A stretch of DNA of 64,000 bases from Siphonodentalium dalli (taxonomy: Eukaryota > Mollusca > Scaphopoda > Gadilida > Siphonodentaliidae). Within the stretch, counting starts at the first letter, position 1. The number at the start of each line of letters is the position of its first letter. The notes below the pieces were generated by a model, which ran no database searches, had not been told where the DNA came from, and saw only the letters and a list, made by a program, of their open reading frames with translations. The stretch spans positions 152,698,875 through 152,762,874 of the forward strand of contig CP136062.1 in the NCBI GenBank assembly GCA_032622095.1. The letters are read 5' to 3'. The translations under genes and the position numbers were made by a program. Shown one piece after another: positions 58,801 to 64,000 of the stretch.

Positions 58801-61440
58801 ATTTCCTACTTTATTACCTGTACTGTTTTTTCTTTATTACAAACGTCCCTATCACAACAGCAAAAAGTTTGTTATGGAATATATAATTCTCGACGGGCAT
58901 AGATACTAGCTAGAATAGAGATTCAATGCATGGTCTAAGAAAATGCTACCAGATTAAACATATATATGACCATCTGGGATTGCCTCACCAAGAGTCATGT
59001 AGAACTAGAAGGTCATGACAGTTCGACCAGCTTGGCCTGGAATTATTATGTTTAGCATACAATTAAATGATTCCAATATGTCAAGTCGACAATAGCAAGT
59101 ACGCAGTGCTATAAATGCTTAAGGTTTAAACTGAGAACACAGTGTTAGAATCATGAAATATTTAATGTGACTGGGAATGCTAAAACAAATCACTGTTAAT
59201 GGCGTTATTAATGGTGCAATATAATTATTATATTTAACTCTGTCCATAACAGGAAACATAATTCATAGATGGAAAGTTGGAAGCATATCCTCTCACCAGT
59301 CACTACACTCTGTGGTGTGCCGACTCGGAGACCAAATGGGAGATGTTCTTCTTTTCCTTCACTCACCAAGTTAATTGACTCACTTTATCAGTCAACAGTT
59401 CACTGGGTTTGTCACATATGTGTGTCGACTGTGCTGTGTAGATGGCTAGAATTGTATTTTGACCCGAGTCACTCACATTGAGTGGGTGAGGCTGAGTCTG
59501 AAGTCGTTGAAAACTAAATTTACTAATCTGTAATCACTAGTACAATAGTACTAATAGTAATAGACTAGTAAATGAGTAAATCAGTCAGTTCTAAAATGTC
59601 CATTTTCTTATTTCATTGACCAGACAGTGTCAGCTAGTAGAAGTAGAAGGCACAATTTTCCGCTTGCAACAATAACCAGTGCAGGTGAAAACATACTTAA
59701 AATTTAACAGAACAAGTGAAATCACCATGGTGACCACAGACCAGTCCACCGTCCACTCCAGTCAACGACCAGTGACCTTCATTTTCATATTTTATTCAGT
59801 CACAGATTCGTCATTCAGTTTCTTTCCGACTGACTGAGTTTCACTTTCGCTGTTAAAACTTCAGAAGTCTGAAGGATCAACACACAATTTAGCCCAATCG
59901 ATGGCTTCTAGCAAAATAACCTTCAGCACGCGAGCGGAGAATAATTTGAATCGCATTCGCCAATAACTTAACAGGGCGCCGCCTATTCTAACGAAAATTA
60001 CGTCAACATTTGCAACGTTGCGATGGGCCAGGGGACGTAATTTCAAACTGATAAGGTACGGAATCTGACGATGTTTGAATTATATGCGCCTATTCCAGCC
60101 AAATCCACATTAATCACTTAATTTTGAATAAGGGTGCTTGTGTTTTTCAAATTTAATAGTGTTGCTATGGGAAGGCTGATAAATTTTAGAAGAAAAACAA
60201 ATTCGTTTTGTTAGTTTGTCAATTCATTTTACAGGCTGGTTCGAGGTTATTCCCACATGGCGGTCCACATAGGGGCCCATAGCTCCGAATCGCCCGGATG
60301 TACAAAAAATGACTTTCCACGACCCTCCAATACTGCACGATACAGAGGATTTCAATCATGTTTTAAACAGACTCATATCCTAACATAAACAACTTAAATC
60401 TAGCTCTGTGTCCGGCACATGTAGCTGATATATAGCATGTATGTAGCAAAATTCCTTTTAAACTGAGAATAATTAGACAGTATAGCATCTTGCATAGACA
60501 TAGGCACCTGGACATTTATTTAAAACATCTGTATCTTCATGGTGATGACAACCAGGTGTCCCCAAAAACCATTTAATTTATACATTTCCGTGTAAAACCC
60601 AATTGTCGTCTTTTATTTTTCGAACAAATGTGTTTATGATGTTCGTGTTTTGATATTCCAACCACGTCGACTGTACGAATTTAAAAATGATAACATATGA
60701 AGTACGAGTAGTTGTAAATAAATAAATACCTCTTTATTGGTGGGACGAATTAATCGCGAAATTCAAAATGACAATCGCTGCGACAAGGTGAACCACTAAT
60801 TATAATCCATAAGAATCACGTTTTGTGATGCCATTTGAAAATACAATTTATGAGAACACGTATCCTCTATTCCCACCACATATCCACAGGAGATTGGTAC
60901 ACATCACTTTAACCCTGCTAATAATGATATGAACTGTTCATTGGTCCGACTTGCAAACGGTTCAATTTTATCATCAAGGACAATTCTATATTATTGAACA
61001 TTTCGAACACCGGACGCCTTGTCGATACCGCGCGACAATCTAGATCAAATCATGTTGATTGCAAAATCATTCATACACTTCGAAATCACCTATTCTGATA
61101 TTAGAACTGAAATATACTATCTCAACTACCAGCTTGTTCGAGGATTCACATTTTCAGAAAAACTGACCACTCTGAATATCGCTGGATGTGACGTAACCAC
61201 ATTGTGTTTCCTACCTGATTTGAAGACTTGGATTTTTGGACGTATCTGAGTGTAAATATATTGAATTGAATTGTTTAATGCATAAAGCCACCATTTAAGG
61301 TGGAACATACACGAACATATATATTCACTATATACATAAGATATTTCAATAAGCATTTTGGCAGCATACTACATATGGATTATATAAGTAATAAATTCAT
61401 TATTAAAATCACGAGTCTATCTGTCGATCGACTCACGCAA
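55831..61440. other. Gene-free stretch with simple repeats and old fragments
   Basis: No convincing gene. It holds a poly-C run (about 56637-56656), a fragment of duplicated block A (about 57484-57545), three tandem GGGGCACAGTTAGACAT-like units (about 57592-57640), palindrome-arm fragments (58200-58450, 58900-58960), and a CpG-containing patch (59860-60060) with open frames on both strands that I cannot assign. A 76-codon frame at 61019-61249 is also unassigned. Confidence 0.5.
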
Positions 61441-61444
61441 ATAG

Positions 61445-61508
61445 TGATATACATACATATACATATATATACATATATATAGCCATATATATATACATAT
61501 ATATATAT
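61445..61508. repeat. TA/CA microsatellite
   Basis: ATATACATATATATAC-type dinucleotide run directly before the first copy of the repeat array. Confidence 0.9.
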
Positions 61509-63915
61509 ACTAGAAGGTGACCCGACTTCGTCCGGGCTTTGACCTTGAATTGACCATTTTGAAGGTCAATGTCAGGTGGGGTCGTGGAAATCGGCCCAGC
61601 GGATACCGGGAAATCGGCCCAGCGGATACCGAGATACCCTATGCATCAAATTTCGTCCGTAAAAATCCGCCAGTTTAACCCGATTTGATTTCCACTCAAG
61701 TATATAAACGCGCCTCATACACACACGCTCATTAATTATCAAGTTTCAACGTAAAGATAAATTACCATCGGTGCCCGAGATATCGCCAAGACGTCTGAAA
61801 CAGTCAAATGCATCGGCCGGTTAAGCGTTAACGTGATCTAACGGTATGACCTCTAACGACGTCATAGAAGTTACGCATTGTTTTTATCCTGATGGAAGAT
61901 AGTACCACTTCTTCTTGATAATTGAGGCAGATAACTAAAACGGATACATACGCATTATATATCGTTGGAAAGAGGAAACACGAAAGATTCTCACAGTGTC
62001 ATTATTATGACTGGCATTTTATTATTCGCGCTGTTTCGAATCGATTTGTAAGCACCGAACTCAAATGAAAGTCCCGTAACACAGCGTAAAAACAGATTTG
62101 ACCTCGGCACGTGAAAAGTTTACCTCGGATCTGAAAATCAATAGGCCTATGTTACTCCTGACCATAAAATGCCCCCACATACCAAGTTTCATCGAAATCG
62201 GGTCGGCCGTTTTCGAGTTCATCGATTACACACAAACAAACAAACAAACAAACAAACAGATCTTCCAAAATATATAATAGACTAGAAGGTGACCCGACTT
62301 CGTCCGGGCTTTGACCTTGAATTGTCTATTTTGAAGGCCAAGGTCAAGTGGGGTCACAATTTGACCCGTCCAAAACACAGTGCCCGAACAAAAGTACCCG
62401 ACAAAAGTACCCGTCGAAATCCATCCGGTTTTACCAGATTTGACCTTGAATTGACCATTTTGAAGGTCAAGGTCAGGTGGGGTCAAACACCAACACCCCA
62501 AAAATGGTGGAAATCGGCCCAGCGGATACCGGGAAATCGGCCCAGCGGATACCGAGATACCCTATGCATCAAATTTCGTCCGTAAAAATCCGCCAGTTTA
62601 ACCAGATTTGATTTCCACTCAAGTATATAAACGCGCCTCATATACACACGCTCATTAATTATCAAGTTTCAACGTAAAGATAAATTACCATCGGTGCCCG
62701 AGATATCGCCAAGACGTCTGAAACAGTCAAATGCATCGGCCGGTTAAGCGTTAACGTGATCTAACGTTATGACCTCTAACGACGTCATAGAAGTTACGCA
62801 TTGTTTTTATCCTGATGGAAGATAGTACCACTTCTTCTTGATAATTGAGGCAGATAACTAAAACGGATACATACGCATTATATATCGTTGGAAAGAGGAA
62901 ACACGAAAGATTCTCACAGTGTCATTATTATGACTGGCATTTTATTATTCGCGCTGTTTCGAATCGATTTGTAAGCACCGAACTCAAATGAAAGTCCCGT
63001 AACATAGCGTAAAAACAGATTTGACCTCGGCACGTGAAAAGTTGACCTCGGATCTGAAAATCAATAGGCCTATGTTACTCCTGACCCGAAAATACCCCCA
63101 CATACCAAGTTTCATCGAAATCGGGTCGGCCGTTTTCGAGTTCATCGATTACACACACACAAACAAACAAACAAACAGATCTTCCAAAATATATAATAGA
63201 CTAGAAGGTGACCCGACTTCGTCCGGGCTATTCAAAAACCAAATTTCAAGTCGATAGCTCCACCCGTTTCCGAGATCTGGTCTGCGCATGCGTGAAGCTG
63301 GCGTCCCACGGGTTCGGCGACCAGATAAAATTCGTATCCGGGGCAAGATACATTCACATACCAAATTTCAAGTCGATAGCTCCACCCGTTTTCGAGATAT
63401 ATAGCCCAATAACATTTGCGGATACCTCGGCCGGTGATGAGTTAACGCGACATCGGCCGGTTATGAGTTAAACGCGATCACGTCACGATCCATGTTGACG
63501 GCGTAATATATTTACGCAATGTTTTTCGATGAGCGAAGCATGGTCCTGCGTTCTTCCCGATAATTAAGGTAGAAACGTTAAACGTACACAGGCATGTGAT
63601 ACATCATTGGAAAGATGAAGCGCCACAGGTTCTAACAGTGCAAATTATATGACTGGCAATTTATTATTCGCGCTATATCGAATCGATTTGTGAGCACCGA
63701 ACTGAAATATATTAGCGCAAAACGGCGTAAAAACAGATTTGACCTCGGCACGTGAAAAGTTGACATCGGATCTGAAAATCAATAGGCCTATGTTACTCCT
63801 GACCCGAAAATACCCCCACATACCAAGTTTCATCGAAATCGGGTCGGCCGTTTTCGAGTTCATCGATTACACACACACACACAAACAAACAGATCTTCCA
63901 AAATATATAATAGAT
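61509..63915 (+). repeat. Three head-to-tail copies of a noncoding repeat (head TAGAAGGTGACCCGACTTCG)
   Basis: Copies lie at about 61509-62278, 62279-63197 and 63198-63912. Copies 1 and 2 are nearly identical through the body; copy 2 has an extra ~150 bp near its head, partly a duplication of TTGACCTTGAATTGACC segments. Copy 3 has a different front part (TCGATAGCTCCACCCG, CTGCGCATGCG) shared with the array at 32357-32625. All share the tail AAATCGGGTCGGCCGTTTTC, then GAGTTCATCGATTACACAC, AAAC or CA microsatellite, and GATCTTCCAAAATATATAATAG-type ends, given here only in part. Each copy starts where the previous AT-rich end stops. No domain was recognised. Confidence 0.88.
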
Positions 63916-64000
63916 ATATATACATACATATACATACACATACACACACATATATATATATTATATGAGTAATTACATATAGATGTAATTACATCTATGA
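63916..64000. repeat. TA/CA microsatellite and small palindrome
   Basis: A CATA/CACA run (63914-63960) is followed by TAATTACAT...GATGTAATTA, a short inverted repeat at the window edge. Confidence 0.8.

Overview
This is gene-poor, AT-rich nuclear DNA from an invertebrate animal. Three things support that: a gene split by spliceosomal introns, a PAN plus C-type-lectin architecture, and a dense mix of hAT, Polinton/Maverick, Crypton-like, Ty3-type, LINE and SINE remnants with satellites and fold-back elements. A mollusc or similar marine lophotrochozoan fits best, but I cannot fix the taxon from sequence alone. Most open frames in the window look like chance frames in repeats.

The only intact-looking host gene is on the minus strand from 42976 down to 19793. 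It has three coding exons: 42976-42664, 29276-29100 and 20064-19793. Both introns are phase 1, the frame joins cleanly, and the total is 762 nt (253 residues plus stop). It predicts a small secreted protein with a signal or anchor segment, a PAN/apple-like cysteine module, and a C-type lectin domain split between exons 2 and 3. An AATAAA lies 41 nt past the stop.

Its introns hold most of the interesting elements. Intron 2 (20065-29099) contains a 6.3 kb internally deleted Polinton (22204-28476). This copy still has inverted terminal repeats and a near-perfect 6-bp target duplication. It carries decayed genes in the order PolB fragment, minor capsid, PX-like protein, major capsid, small ORF, adenain-like protease. 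The protease is itself interrupted by a 364-bp insert. Intron 1 (29277-42663) contains an array of noncoding repeats with microsatellite tails (29287-34858), a fold-back MITE, a scrambled Ty3-type LTR element with an RNase H fragment (36028-39771), a cluster of eight ETS-type motifs, and a Crypton-like tyrosine recombinase pseudogene whose nucleophile codon is a stop.

Downstream of the gene (1-19792) there are an exact SINE with 9-bp target duplication, an inverted minisatellite array (7.7-9.1 kb), a diverged tandem duplication (12.4-17.1 kb), and a complete nonautonomous hAT element with 8-bp target duplication (18162-19353).

Upstream of the gene (43-64 kb) there are a ~140-bp satellite (43.3-45.4 kb), a nested giant palindrome (46.5-50.8 kb), an X-Y-X duplication at 52.07-52.59 kb, a palindromic MITE, a decayed LINE ORF1, and three head-to-tail copies of a repeat ending in CA/AAAC microsatellites (61.5-63.9 kb). 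I saw no convincing tRNA, rRNA or CRISPR.
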